The notes: generated by a model not told the origin, from the letters alone. Numbered from the stretch's first letter, positions 37,115-46,786 are shown. The stretch: DNA of 64,000 nt from Dechloromonas sp. (GCA_011391255.1 JAABQV010000003.1:62001-126000), one strand, 5' to 3'. Made by a program: numbers and translations.

Positions 37115-38473
37115 ATGGCAAAAAGCAAGTCGATCTATAGCTGCACCGAATGTGGTGCGATCAGCCCCAAATGGCAAGGGCAATGTCCGGGCTGCGATGC
37201 CTGGAACACGCTCGTTGAGACCATCGCCGAGAAATCTAGCGGCCATCGTTTTGAGGCGCTGGCGCCGACCGTCAAATTGCAGAATCTGTCCGAGATCGAG
37301 GCGCGCGAAACCGAGCGGCTGGCGACCGGCATCGGCGAATTTGACCGGGCGCTCGGCGGCGGACTGGTGCCCGGCGGCGTCGTCCTGATCGGCGGCGATC
37401 CAGGTATCGGCAAGAGCACCTTGCTGTTGCAGGCGCTGTCGCTGCTGTCGATTGGGCAAAAAGTGCTTTACATCAGCGGTGAAGAATCCGGCGAACAGGT
37501 TGCCTTGCGCGCCCGCCGCCTGAGTTTGGATACGCGACGCCTGCAATTGATGGCCGAAATCAATCTCGAACGCATCCTGTCGACCTTGCAGGCCGAAATG
37601 CCGATGGTGGCGGTAATCGACTCGATCCAGACCTTGTGGTCGGATCAGTTGTCGAGCGCGCCGGGCTCGGTCGCGCAGGTACGCGAATGCGCGGCGCAAT
37701 TAACCCGGCTGGCCAAACAGGCCGGCATCACGGTAATTCTTGTCGGCCATGTGACCAAGGAAGGCGCCCTGGCCGGGCCGCGCGTGCTGGAACATATTGT
37801 CGATACGGTGCTCTATTTCGAGGGCGATACCCATTCGACTTTCCGGCTGATCCGGGCAGTCAAGAACCGCTTTGGCGCGGTCAATGAAATCGGCGTGTTT
37901 GCGATGACCGAAACCGGCCTCAAGGGGGTTAGCAACCCCTCGGCGCTGTTTTTGTCGCAGCACGGGCAGGATGTCGCGGGTTCCTGTGTGATGGTGACGC
38001 AGGAGGGGACGCGCCCGCTGCTGGTCGAGATTCAGGCGCTGGTTGATACAGCGCACGGCGTACCGCGCCGGCTGACGGTCGGGCTCGATGCACAACGGCT
38101 GGCGATGTTGCTGGCGGTGTTGCATCGACACGCCGGGATCGTTTGCTTCGATCAGGATGTCTTTGTGAACGCTGTTGGCGGCGTCAAGATTACTGAGCCG
38201 GCAGCTGACTTGGCGGTGCTTTTATCCATCACATCATCGTTAAAAAACAAAGCATTGCCTGCTAAACTTATAGTGTTTGGTGAGGTTGGTTTGGCGGGTG
38301 AAATCCGCCCGGCACCACGCGGTCAGGAGCGCCTCAAGGAGGCTGCCAAACTGGGATTTACCCGCGCGTTGATTCCTGAAGCCAATCGCCCGAAACATGC
38401 GATTCCCGGTATGGAAGTGATTGCCGTCAAGCGGGTTGAAGAAGCGGTTTCGCGTTTGCGCGAGCTAACTTAA
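37115..38473 (+). CDS. radA: DNA repair protein RadA
   Basis: RadA/Sms is a RecA-like, hexameric branch-migration ATPase. The ATG at 37115 gives MAKSKSIYSCTECG, the standard start; the ORF-track start lies inside alr. The zinc finger is CTECG...CPGC at the N-terminus, Walker A is GGDPGIGKSTLL near residue 95, and the RadA-specific VKNRFGAVNEIGVF lies near residue 250. A Lon-protease-like domain forms the C-terminal third. 452 residues, normal length. Confidence 0.96.
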   Translation: MAKSKSIYSCTECGAISPKWQGQCPGCDAWNTLVETIAEKSSGHRFEALAPTVKLQNLSEIEARETERLATGIGEFDRALGGGLVPGGVVLIGGDPGIGKSTLLLQALSLLSIGQKVLYISGEESGEQVALRARRLSLDTRRLQLMAEINLERILSTLQAEMPMVAVIDSIQTLWSDQLSSAPGSVAQVRECAAQLTRLAKQAGITVILVGHVTKEGALAGPRVLEHIVDTVLYFEGDTHSTFRLIRAVKNRFGAVNEIGVFAMTETGLKGVSNPSALFLSQHGQDVAGSCVMVTQEGTRPLLVEIQALVDTAHGVPRRLTVGLDAQRLAMLLAVLHRHAGIVCFDQDVFVNAVGGVKITEPAADLAVLLSITSSLKNKALPAKLIVFGEVGLAGEIRPAPRGQERLKEAAKLGFTRALIPEANRPKHAIPGMEVIAVKRVEEAVSRLRELT

Positions 38474-38480
38474 GGCAAGC

Positions 38481-40565
38481 ATGTTCAATCTTTCCCGCTA
38501 CTTTTCGACCCTCAGTTTCATCCTGATTGTGCTGGCAGCCGGTTTGCTTGGGCCGCTTTACCGTTATATCTCGATCCAGCAGATGACTGCATTGGCTGAA
38601 GATCGTAATGTGGCAATGGCTGAGGTTTTTAAAAACTCGTTGGGACCGGATCTTCTGACCTTGCTCGGTAATTCAGCTGCGCGGGATGCCAACTCGCTGC
38701 GCCTGGCGGCTGAAGAGGTTGCATTACGCGCTAAGGTCATGGCGCTGATGAATAATACGGCGGTGATCAAGATCAAGGTTTACAACCGTCTTGGGATCAC
38801 GGTGTTTTCGACCGATATCAGTCAAATTGGCGAAAGTAAACTCGACAATCCCGGTTTCAGAGCCGCAATCGGGGGCGCTGTGGCCAGCGATCTAGCGCAT
38901 CGGGACACTTTCGATACCTTTGAAGGCAGTCGCGCAAATGTTGATCTGCTCTCCAGTTATATCCCGATGCGTGGCGATAACAAGGCAGTCGAAGGAGTTT
39001 TTGAACTCTATCAGGACGTTTCCCCGTTCATGCGTTCGCTGTATTTCGCCTTGTGGTGGGTTACTGCCGGCCTGGTTGCAGTCCTCTCCGCGCTGTATCT
39101 CATGCAGTTTTTGCTGATTCGCCGTGCTCAGGGCATCCTGTGTGAGCAGGAAGGAAAAATCAAAACCGCCCGCGATACTCTGGAAATTCAGGTTGCGGCA
39201 CGCACCGACGAACTCAAGAAGGCAAACCGGCAACTCGAGGGCGAAATCGCCGACCGCCGGCAGGCCGAAAGCAAGCTCAATTTTCTTGCCTACCATGATC
39301 CGCTGACCGGCCTCTCCAACCGCCGGCGCTTTATCGAGCGGATGCAGGAGAGCATTGCCGAAGCGGGCCAACGTGGGCAACGGCTAGCTATTTTGTTCAT
39401 TGACCTTGACCAGTTCAAGCAGGTTAACGACTCGCTCGGTCATACGGTAGGTGATGATTTGCTGATTGCGGTCTCCGCCCGCCTGTCTGAGCATGTCCGT
39501 CTGATCGACGTACTGGCAAGGCTTGGTGGCGATGAGTTTATTTGCCTGATGGAGGCGGTGCGCAATAATGATGAGGTGGCAATGATCGCCGAGGAAATAA
39601 TCGCTGCCTTCGATGAACCATTCCGTCTCGGCAAGCATGAGCTGTTCTTGTCTGCCTCAATCGGGGTCAGTCTTTACCCCGCCGATGGTGACACGGTGGT
39701 TGACCTGATGCGCAATGCCGATTCGGCAATGTATCGCGCCAAAGATAGCGGTCGCGGCCGCTATCATTTCTACACGCCGGAAATGACGCAGGCGGCGCAG
39801 AAACGTATTCGCATGGAGAATCTGCTGCGCCGGGCCATGGAGAACGACGAGTTGTCCGTCCATCTGCAGCCTCAAGTTGATGCCGCGACGGGTTCGCTGG
39901 TTGGTGCCGAGGCACTGGTGCGCTGGTTCAGCCCGGAGCTGGGGAACGTGCCACCCGGCAGTTTTATCAAAATGGCAGAAGAGTCCGGGATCATCATCAA
40001 GCTGGGCAGCTGGGTTTTGCGTGAGGCCTGTCGTCAGGTCATGCAGTGGCGTTCAAGCGGCTTCGAATTGCCGCAGTTATCAGTCAATTTATCGGTCAAG
40101 CAACTCGAGCGACCTGAGTTTATCGACACGCTGGACGACATTCTCTGTGAAACCGGGATGGACCCGGCGCATCTCAAGCTGGAAATTACCGAGTCTGTGG
40201 TCATGGCGGTGGGCAATGCCTTCGATATTCTGGATCGCCTGCGCAGCCTCGGCATTACCTTGTCGCTCGATGACTTTGGTACCGGTTACTCCTCGCTCAG
40301 TTACCTCAAGCTTCTGCCCGTACAACAGCTCAAGATTGACCAGTCTTTCGTCTTTGGTATTGGTATTAACGAAGGCGACGAAGCGATTATCCGCAGTGTC
40401 ATGGCGCTGGCCAAGAGTCTTGGCTTCGAGGTGGTTGCCGAGGGCGTTGAAACGATAGAGCAGGCAGCCTTTCTCAAGGCTTTGGGCTGCCACAAACTGC
40501 AAGGTTTTTTGCACGGACGCGCAGTGGCTCCGGTTGATTTCCGCGCCCGCTGGTCGCTGGGCTGA
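38481..40565 (+). CDS. Membrane GGDEF-EAL bifunctional c-di-GMP protein
   Basis: A 694-residue protein with one TM segment near residues 10-28 and another near 185-210 around a periplasmic sensor region of about 155 residues. A coiled coil (about 220-265) leads into GGDEF with LARLGGDEFICL, and an I-site RLID sits five residues before it. The EAL domain keeps EALVRW, the NLSVKQL asparagine, LEITESV, DDFGTGYSS, LKIDQSFV and AEGVET. Both activities look possible. It ends one base into the following permease gene. Confidence 0.93.
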   Translation: MFNLSRYFSTLSFILIVLAAGLLGPLYRYISIQQMTALAEDRNVAMAEVFKNSLGPDLLTLLGNSAARDANSLRLAAEEVALRAKVMALMNNTAVIKIKVYNRLGITVFSTDISQIGESKLDNPGFRAAIGGAVASDLAHRDTFDTFEGSRANVDLLSSYIPMRGDNKAVEGVFELYQDVSPFMRSLYFALWWVTAGLVAVLSALYLMQFLLIRRAQGILCEQEGKIKTARDTLEIQVAARTDELKKANRQLEGEIADRRQAESKLNFLAYHDPLTGLSNRRRFIERMQESIAEAGQRGQRLAILFIDLDQFKQVNDSLGHTVGDDLLIAVSARLSEHVRLIDVLARLGGDEFICLMEAVRNNDEVAMIAEEIIAAFDEPFRLGKHELFLSASIGVSLYPADGDTVVDLMRNADSAMYRAKDSGRGRYHFYTPEMTQAAQKRIRMENLLRRAMENDELSVHLQPQVDAATGSLVGAEALVRWFSPELGNVPPGSFIKMAEESGIIIKLGSWVLREACRQVMQWRSSGFELPQLSVNLSVKQLERPEFIDTLDDILCETGMDPAHLKLEITESVVMAVGNAFDILDRLRSLGITLSLDDFGTGYSSLSYLKLLPVQQLKIDQSFVFGIGINEGDEAIIRSVMALAKSLGFEVVAEGVETIEQAAFLKALGCHKLQGFLHGRAVAPVDFRARWSLG

Positions 40566-43051
40566 TGTTCCGCCTGGCCTGGCGCTTATTGGTTAGGGAA
40601 CTGCGCTCAGGCGAATTGCGCCTGTTGTTTGCAGCGCTGGCTGTCGCCGTCGCCGCGGTTACCGCCGTCAGCTTCTTTGCTGACCGGGTACGCCTTGCAC
40701 TGGAGCGCGAGGCGCAGCAAATGATGGGTGGCGATCTGGTACTGACCGCCGACCACCCGTGGGATCCTGCCTTTGTGCGAGAGGCGCGGGTGCGTCGCTT
40801 GCAGATCGCCGAGACCTTGAGTTTTCCGAGTATGGTCATGGCTGGCGCGCAGATGCAATTGGCCGACGTCAAGGCGGTCAGCAGCAGCTATCCACTGCGC
40901 GGCAAGCTATCGGCTGGTGCAGTTGCCGGCGAACCTGGAGTGCCGGTGAATAGCGGCCCGCCATTGGGCAGCGTGTGGCTCGACGAGCGTTTGTCGGGCA
41001 CCTTGCAAATCGCGCCGGGCGGTCAGGTTAGTGTTGGTCAGAAATCCCTGGTGGTTTCGGCGATCCTGACGCTGGAGCCGGATCGCGGGGTCAATTTCTT
41101 CGCCCTTGCGCCGCGCTTGATGATGCACCTTGATGACGTTGCCGGTAGCGGCCTGGTGCAGACCGGTTCGCGGGTGACTTACCGGCTTTTGCTGGCTGGT
41201 GAGCCGGATGCGGTGAAAGGCTACGCTGCCTGGTTGGAAGGGCGCTTGCAAAAAGGCGAGCGACTTGAAGATGGCACCAGCGCCCGCCCCGAGATACGCG
41301 GGGCGCTGGATCGCGCGCAACGATTTTTAGGCCTCGCAACGCTGTTGACCGTAATACTCTCTGCCGTAGCCGTTGCGCTGGCCACCCGTCGCTATCTGCA
41401 GCGCCATCTCGATGCCTGCGCCGTGCTGCGCTGTCTGGGCGTTACACAGGGTGGCCTTGTCCGCCTGCATTTCATGCTTTTTCTGTGGCTCGCTTTATTC
41501 GCGGCAATTGCCGGATCTCTGGCCGGATTTGCCGCGCATTATGTGCTGATTAACTGGCTGGCCAATCTGCTGTCACTGCAATTGCCCTGGCCGGGCTGGC
41601 TGCCCTTGGTGCAGGGTGCGGTGGTTGCGCTGGTCTTGCTGTTCGGCTTTGCCTTCCCGCCCTTGTTGCAACTGGCTCGCGTGCCAACTTTGCGCGTCTT
41701 GCGCCGCGAGCTGGGCGCCCCGCGTGCCAGCCTGCTGGGTGGCTATCTGCTCGGCCTGCTGATGCTGGCCGCCCTGATTCTCTGGGTGGCAGGTGATCTA
41801 CGCCTGGGCGCGATGGCAGCCGGAGGGTTTGCGCTGGCGGCACTGCTTTTTTGGGGGCTGGCACGGCTTGCCGTATTGCTCGCTTCAGGTGTCAGAAGCT
41901 ATGGCGGTTTCGGCTGGCGTCAGGGCTTGGCCAACTTGGGACGTCACCGTGGCTCGAGCACCCTGCAAATTGCCGCTCTGGCGATTGGCCTGATGGCGAT
42001 GTTGCTGCTTACAGTAACGCGGGCTGAACTGCTTGCTGCCTGGCAAAAGGCAGCGCCGCCGGACGCGCCCAATCGCTTTGTGATCAACATTCAGCCCGAT
42101 CAGCGTGATTGGATTGCCAGCAGGCTATCGGCAGCGGGCGTTTCTGCTGAATTGTCACCGATGGTGCGCGGGCGTTTGGCTCAGATTGGCCGGCGCAGTG
42201 TTGGTGCGGCTGATTTTCCCGACGACGAGCGCGCCCAGCGCCTGATCGAGCGCGAATTCAATCTTTCGTGGCGGGCTGACTTGCCGGCGGGCAACCGCAT
42301 CAGTAGCGGCGAGTGGTTCACGTCGGCAGAAGCCGGCGAGGCTTTGGTTTCGGTCGAGGAAGGGCTGGCTAATACGTTGGGCATCAGGCTCGGTGAAACG
42401 CTGGTCTTCAACATTGCCGGACGCCAGACTGAAGTCAAGGTCAGTAATCTGCGTCAGCTTGATTGGAGTTCGATGCGTGTCAATTTTTTTGTTTTGATGC
42501 CACCCGGGGTAATCGACAAGTCTCCGGCCAGCTACATCACCAGTTTTTACCTGCCGCCTGACAAGTCAGGGATGAGCCGCGAGTTGTTGGCGCGCTTTCC
42601 GAACTTGACGGTAATTGATGTCGAGGCAGTGCTCAAGCAGGTGCAGGCAGTGATGGAGCAAGTCTCCAGCGCGGTTCAGTTTGTTTTCCTGTTTACCCTG
42701 ATGGCCGGTGCGGTGGTACTTTATTCGGCCTTGATGACGGCTTTTGACGAACGGCGCTACGAACTATCGGTGATGCGCGCGCTGGGTGCCCGTCGCCGGC
42801 AATTACGTCAGGCTTTGCTTGCCGAACTGCTGGTCGTCGGTGCCATTGCCGGCCTGATCGCCGCCCTGGGCGCCAGTCTCCTTGGCCAGGTGCTGGCACG
42901 CCAGGTCTTCCAGATGGAATTGCCGCTCAATCTCTGGTTGCCCTTTGTCGCAGTCCTGGCCGGTGCACTGCTGGCAATTTGCATCGGCTGGCTGGCAATT
43001 CGCCAGTTGCTCCAAATGCCGCCGATGGCTGCCTTGCGAGCCGGCGCTTAA
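40565..43051 (+). CDS. Large FtsX-type ABC transporter permease (YbbP-like)
   Basis: An 828-residue permease of the FtsX/MacB-like superfamily, similar to YbbP. The N-terminal TM helix is followed by a periplasmic region opening with REAQQMMGGDLVLTADHPW. Hydrophobic blocks lie around 255-470, and a C-terminal FtsX domain has TLMAGAVVLYSALMTAFDERRYELSVMRALGA-like sequence. Such permeases normally pair with a YbbA-type ATPase, and none is adjacent here. It starts at an ATG sharing one base with the previous stop. Confidence 0.88.
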   Translation: MFRLAWRLLVRELRSGELRLLFAALAVAVAAVTAVSFFADRVRLALEREAQQMMGGDLVLTADHPWDPAFVREARVRRLQIAETLSFPSMVMAGAQMQLADVKAVSSSYPLRGKLSAGAVAGEPGVPVNSGPPLGSVWLDERLSGTLQIAPGGQVSVGQKSLVVSAILTLEPDRGVNFFALAPRLMMHLDDVAGSGLVQTGSRVTYRLLLAGEPDAVKGYAAWLEGRLQKGERLEDGTSARPEIRGALDRAQRFLGLATLLTVILSAVAVALATRRYLQRHLDACAVLRCLGVTQGGLVRLHFMLFLWLALFAAIAGSLAGFAAHYVLINWLANLLSLQLPWPGWLPLVQGAVVALVLLFGFAFPPLLQLARVPTLRVLRRELGAPRASLLGGYLLGLLMLAALILWVAGDLRLGAMAAGGFALAALLFWGLARLAVLLASGVRSYGGFGWRQGLANLGRHRGSSTLQIAALAIGLMAMLLLTVTRAELLAAWQKAAPPDAPNRFVINIQPDQRDWIASRLSAAGVSAELSPMVRGRLAQIGRRSVGAADFPDDERAQRLIEREFNLSWRADLPAGNRISSGEWFTSAEAGEALVSVEEGLANTLGIRLGETLVFNIAGRQTEVKVSNLRQLDWSSMRVNFFVLMPPGVIDKSPASYITSFYLPPDKSGMSRELLARFPNLTVIDVEAVLKQVQAVMEQVSSAVQFVFLFTLMAGAVVLYSALMTAFDERRYELSVMRALGARRRQLRQALLAELLVVGAIAGLIAALGASLLGQVLARQVFQMELPLNLWLPFVAVLAGALLAICIGWLAIRQLLQMPPMAALRAGA

Positions 43052-43446
43052 AAATCAATTTCAAGCAGGTTGCTATTGTCCCGGCGCTGGTAGCGAACCG
43101 CGCTGGCGATGCCAAGTATCAGGTTGATCCCCAATCCTCCAACCTGATCATCAGCCGGATTGCTGACTGAACGTTCGCTTAAATCAAAAGCTGCTGCCTG
43201 GTCACGATAAATCAGGGTAATCACCCCGTCGCCGGCGCGCAGGCCGATACCAATTTCTGCATCAGATTCGCCCCCAAAGCCGTGATTAATGCTGTTACTG
43301 AAGAGCTCCTCAAGGACCAGTTGCAGGCGCGGGATTTCATGCACCGGTATGCCCAGGCTTTTTGCCAAACCGGCCAGTCCGAGCATCAGGTCGGGCAGGG
43401 AGGCGTAGCGCAAAGGGGACAGAAGTTCCGTAGAATGCGAGGGCAT
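43048..43446 (-). CDS. RsbW-like ATP-binding protein (anti-sigma kinase type)
   Basis: A 132-residue GHKL ATPase domain protein. The N-box is QLVLEELFSNSINHGF near residue 42, and a second motif region DDQVGGLGINLILGIA lies near residue 102. Such single-domain proteins act as anti-sigma kinases or partners of STAS antagonists and SpoIIE phosphatases. No antagonist is adjacent. The gene overlaps the permease 3' end and is divergent from the FecR gene with 23 bases between starts. Confidence 0.85.
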   Translation of the reverse strand: MPSHSTELLSPLRYASLPDLMLGLAGLAKSLGIPVHEIPRLQLVLEELFSNSINHGFGGESDAEIGIGLRAGDGVITLIYRDQAAAFDLSERSVSNPADDQVGGLGINLILGIASAVRYQRRDNSNLLEIDF

Positions 43447-43469
43447 TGATAGACGTCAGGAAAAATCCA

Positions 43470-43928
43470 ATGAATAAAGTATATCGGACAGGGCTCATCG
43501 CGCTTGTTTCGCTTGGCTTGGTCAGTCCGGTTTTGGCCATCGAAGCGGCCGGAACGATCAAGAGTAGCAAGGGCCAGGTCAATATTGAGCGGGGCGGAGA
43601 AAAGTTGCCTGCGGCAGCGGGCAGCCCGGTTTTCGTCAGCGACAAGGTGCGCTCGGGCGGCGATGGATCATTCGGTATCACGCTGAAAGACAATACCTTA
43701 TTGTCCGGCGGGCCAAATTCCCTGTTGGTGATCAACAAGTTTGCCTATGACACGACAACCAACGCCGGCAGCATGTCGATAGGCGTACGTAAAGGCACTC
43801 TGGCAGTGGCGACTGGCAAGATTGCCAAAGCGACGCCGGAGTCGATTGATTTCCAGACACCGACATCGGTGCTGGGGGTACGCGGTACCGAGTTTGTCGT
43901 TGAAGTGGGTGCCGGCAGTGATGAGTAA
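43470..43928 (+). CDS. Exported FecR-domain protein
   Basis: The start is ATG 43470 (AGGA about nine bases upstream), giving 152 residues with signal peptide VYRTGLIALVSLGLVSPVLA. The mature protein is a FecR-like domain (GTIKSSKGQVNIERGGEKLP, GGDGSFGITLKDNTLLSGG, TPTSVLGVRGTEFVVEV). Outside iron signalling such domains act in periplasmic sensing. It overlaps the following OmpA-like gene by eight bases. The two are probably made together. Confidence 0.85.
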   Translation: MNKVYRTGLIALVSLGLVSPVLAIEAAGTIKSSKGQVNIERGGEKLPAAAGSPVFVSDKVRSGGDGSFGITLKDNTLLSGGPNSLLVINKFAYDTTTNAGSMSIGVRKGTLAVATGKIAKATPESIDFQTPTSVLGVRGTEFVVEVGAGSDE

Positions 43929-44508
43929 GCTTTTGCTAACTTTGCTTGTTGGCGCCTTGTTGGCTGCTGGCTGCGCCAGTGAGCGGGTGATTCTTCTGCC
44001 ATCGGCCGATGGCCGGCCGGGTGTTGTGATCGTCCGCGACCAGAGCGGCGAGGTTTTACTTAACCAGCCATATGCTGGCACGGTGCGGCGAGCTGGTTCA
44101 GTGAGCGGCTATCAGTCGAGTGCTGAAGAGATTAATGAGCGCTTTGCTGATACTTTGGCTGCCCTGCCAGCGCGCGCGGTCAGCTACACGGTTTATTTTG
44201 AGTCCGGTAGCAGCGATACGCTGACGTCTGAATCACTGCTTGAGTTCGACAAGGTCAAGGCGGATCTAGCCAAACGTCCGGCCGGTGAGATCCGGGTGAT
44301 CGGCCACACCGACCGGGTTGGCAGCATTCAGAGCAACGACGCCTTCTCACTCAAGCGAGCGGCTGCTGTGCGCGAGTTGTTGATCGGTGCCGGAGTCAAG
44401 CTGGAAGTTATTGAAACTGCCGGACGCGGCGAGCGCGAGCCGCTGGTGGCGACCGAGGATGAAGTCGCCGAGGCGAAAAATCGGCGGGTCGAGATCAGCG
44501 TTCGTTAA
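43921..44508 (+). CDS. OmpA-like lipoprotein
   Basis: A start at ATG 43921 gives 195 residues and a lipoprotein signal LLTLLVGALLAAGCAS. The C-terminal half is an OmpA/MotB peptidoglycan-binding domain (YTVYFESGSSDTLT, VIGHTDRVGSIQSNDAFSLKRAAAV, AGRGEREPL, NRRVEISVR). The middle region is unassigned. It should tether to the cell wall from the outer membrane. It follows the FecR gene with overlap. Confidence 0.88.
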   Translation: MSKLLLTLLVGALLAAGCASERVILLPSADGRPGVVIVRDQSGEVLLNQPYAGTVRRAGSVSGYQSSAEEINERFADTLAALPARAVSYTVYFESGSSDTLTSESLLEFDKVKADLAKRPAGEIRVIGHTDRVGSIQSNDAFSLKRAAAVRELLIGAGVKLEVIETAGRGEREPLVATEDEVAEAKNRRVEISVR

Positions 44509-44515
44509 CCGATTT

Positions 44516-45277
44516 TCAGGAGTTCGCCTGTCCCATGTAGTGCTTGGCGTAGCGGCTTGAAACCTTGGCCATCGGCAAAAGGATAGGCAGATCTGCGGTG
44601 TTGAAATCAGGATCCCATGCCGGTTCACCGCAAATCCAGGCGCCGGCGCGCAGATAGCCTTTGATCAGCGGTGGTATTGACGCCGGCTGGTCATCCTTGA
44701 GGGCTTCCATTTGCAGGGGGCAGCGTGGAAATACCCGGTATTCAGCCGGCCCCAGATGCTCCGCGAGCTGCTTGTAGAGGCTGGCTGCATTATGGCCGCC
44801 ATCAGCCATGCTGACTGAGGCGCAGCCCATCAGATAATCATGGCCACGATCCGTCATGAACTGCGCAAGACCAGCCCACAGAAGAGAAATCGTCGCCCCT
44901 GAACGGTAATCCGGATGCACACATGAGCGACCGATCTCAACCAGGCGCGGGCGCAGATGCTGCAATCGTGTCAGATCAAACTCGTTTTCCGAGTAGTAGC
45001 CGATCTGCCTGGCGTTTTCCGGGGAAAGAATGCGATAGGTGCCAACCACCTCCATGCTTGCGGTGTCGCGCACGACAAGGTGTTCGCAATACGGATCGTA
45101 AATGTCATGGTCGACACCGGGTGTCCGGCTTGGCAGGTTCGCTCCCAATTCGCCACTAAAGATGCGATAGCGCAGCCGTTGTGCATCAAGAATTTCGCTG
45201 CGTGTGCGGGCAAAACTGACGGCGAGGCTCGGGCGTTTGGCGCGGCGCTTTTCGATGAAGCTTTGAATCTCTTCCAT
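44516..45277 (-). CDS. olsB: L-ornithine N-alpha-acyltransferase OlsB-like
   Basis: A 253-residue GNAT-related acyltransferase. Features recalled for OlsB are LDAQRLRYRIFSGELGA, DPYCEHLVVRD, VGTYRILSPENAR, GYYSENEFDL, VEIGRSCVHPDYRSGATISLLW and LMGCASVSM. OlsB makes lyso-ornithine lipid from ornithine and acyl-ACP; olsA is not in the window. Some homologues belong to exosortase-associated systems, so other acyl acceptors are possible. It converges on the OmpA-like gene, seven bases apart. Confidence 0.75.
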   Translation of the reverse strand: MEEIQSFIEKRRAKRPSLAVSFARTRSEILDAQRLRYRIFSGELGANLPSRTPGVDHDIYDPYCEHLVVRDTASMEVVGTYRILSPENARQIGYYSENEFDLTRLQHLRPRLVEIGRSCVHPDYRSGATISLLWAGLAQFMTDRGHDYLMGCASVSMADGGHNAASLYKQLAEHLGPAEYRVFPRCPLQMEALKDDQPASIPPLIKGYLRAGAWICGEPAWDPDFNTADLPILLPMAKVSSRYAKHYMGQANS

Positions 45278-45517
45278 GTAAGTTCTCCGTTATGTATTCC
45301 GGGAACAGTCTGGAAGCTGCGCGTTACGTGTTCATTGCAGATATCTTGCAGAGAGGTTTCGATCAACAGGGGCTGCTAGCCTTGAGAGGCAGACCAACGG
45401 CGGGATGATTTCTTTTGCCAGATGTCATGCTCGATTTCATGGCTGTCACAATTTCGTAAGAATTGTGGAGGGCAAGTATGCTAAAAAAGACTCCCGATTT
45501 TTAAGGACTTTTCATCC

Positions 45518-45892
45518 ATGGTTTTTTTCGAACTGTTTGCCCACAACCCCGACATCCTCAAAGTCTCAGCAGGCCAGCCTTTGTTCTCAGCGGGTGAGGA
45601 GGGGCACATGATGTTTGTGTTGAGCGCTGGTACGGCCGACGTTATTGTCAATAACCGGACTGTTGAAGTTCTGCAACCGGGCAACATTGTTGGTGAGATG
45701 GGCATCGTTTCGCCCGGCCCGCGTTCAGCTTCGGTTGTTGCAAGCAGCGATTGCGAATTTATCGCGATTGACGAAAAACGCTTTCTCTTTCTCGTTCAGC
45801 AAGCGCCATTCTTTGCCACGCAAGTCATGCGCGTCATGGCCGAACGCTTGCGTGCAGCCAATCAGTTATTGACACCGCTCGAAGATATTTAA
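45518..45892 (+). CDS. Cyclic nucleotide-binding domain protein
   Basis: A 124-residue single cNMP-binding domain without a DNA-binding helix. The phosphate-binding cassette is GEMGIVSPGPRSASV near residue 65, and AGQPLFSAGEEGHMMFVLSAG is the N-terminal beta-roll. It may bind cAMP or c-di-GMP and act on a partner. AAGGACTT upstream is a reasonable RBS. Its stop overlaps the stop of the convergent Cys-rich gene by four bases. Confidence 0.88.
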   Translation: MVFFELFAHNPDILKVSAGQPLFSAGEEGHMMFVLSAGTADVIVNNRTVEVLQPGNIVGEMGIVSPGPRSASVVASSDCEFIAIDEKRFLFLVQQAPFFATQVMRVMAERLRAANQLLTPLEDI

Positions 45893-46086
45893 TCCTGCTC
45901 GGTCGCCGGGACGAATTCACCGCACCAGGAATGACCGCTGACCCCGGGAAAGCGCCAATGATGGGCTTCGCGCGGTGAGCTCTCGCCGGCGAAAGCCGGC
46001 GGGTAGCGGTGGCACTGGCCGTTCAAGGCATCGCCAGAGACAAAATAGCGGCAACGGCAGCAATGGTTCCGATCAAACTCTTCCAT
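45889..46086 (-). CDS. Small Cys/His-rich protein
   Basis: The likely start is ATG 46086 (MEEFDRNHCCRCRYFVSG), giving 65 residues. Cysteines occur as CCRCRYF, QCHRYPP and SWCGEF, with an HHW between, suggesting a metal site. Comparable short proteins with CxYF, CxRxPP and WCGEF motifs are widespread hypotheticals. It overlaps the 3' end of the HAD gene and is probably cotranscribed with it. No function is assigned. Confidence 0.7.
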   Translation of the reverse strand: MEEFDRNHCCRCRYFVSGDALNGQCHRYPPAFAGESSPREAHHWRFPGVSGHSWCGEFVPATEQD

Positions 46087-46786
46087 GGACGTCCAGATCA
46101 AAGGTGTGGGCAATTCGGTAACTCAACTCTTTGGGTGACTCGGAGATGAAGTTGTCAGGAATATTGAAGCCATCGACCAGCCGGTCGTAGCCCTCGAAGC
46201 CGTAGGCGACGACAAAGGGATGCATGCCTGCTTCAATCGCCGCCAGATAATCACGATATTCGTCGCCACAGGCAAACGAGCGCGATGGATTGACGCCAAG
46301 CTCTGAACGCAGGCGCCGGAAAGTTGCCGTCTTTTCTTCGCCGAGCGGGATGCAGTGCAGGAAGTCGAGCTGGCGGTAGTCGATGCCGTGCCGTCCGAGT
46401 ACGAGGCGTACCGTTTCATCCGGCTCTATCGTGACGTTGCGCGACACAAGGCCAACGCGAATGTCCGGGGTGTCGATCAAGGTTTGCAATAAATTCGCCA
46501 TGCCGTCGAAGAGGCTGGCTTCATTGCGGTAAATGTCGGTCAGGGTGAGTTTAAGTTTCTTGCGGTTCTCTTTGTTGAATTGACGATGGAGATTCTTGGG
46601 AAATTCGCGCAGGCCGCCGAGATACTTCAAAAGTTTACGGCGTTTCTGGAAGCGCTCAAGATCGCCTATATCCATGCCGAGCGAGGTGAATGTTCGTTCC
46701 ACCGCAGGAAACGAGTCGACGATGGTGCCATCTACGTCAAAAATGATTAGTCGATCTTTGCTGCTGTACATGGCGGGATGACTCAT
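46073..46786 (-). CDS. HAD-superfamily phosphatase
   Basis: The start is ATG 46786, sharing a base with the upstream kinase stop (TAATG), giving 237 residues. HAD motif I is IIFDVDGTIVDSF, motif II is GLVSRN, motif III is around EEKTATF, and motif IV is FACGDEYRDYLAA. The pattern resembles phosphoglycolate-phosphatase-like enzymes, but the cap segment (KRRKLLKYLGGLREFP) is basic and unfamiliar. The substrate is unknown. Confidence 0.85.
   Translation of the reverse strand: MSHPAMYSSKDRLIIFDVDGTIVDSFPAVERTFTSLGMDIGDLERFQKRRKLLKYLGGLREFPKNLHRQFNKENRKKLKLTLTDIYRNEASLFDGMANLLQTLIDTPDIRVGLVSRNVTIEPDETVRLVLGRHGIDYRQLDFLHCIPLGEEKTATFRRLRSELGVNPSRSFACGDEYRDYLAAIEAGMHPFVVAYGFEGYDRLVDGFNIPDNFISESPKELSYRIAHTFDLDVHGRV

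Noticed and set aside
45422-45449. Pho-box-like half-sites ATGTCAT and CTGTCAC between olsB and the cNMP gene
   Set aside because: The two half-sites are 21 bases apart with no repeat in the intermediate position, so the 11-base periodicity of a Pho box is not met.
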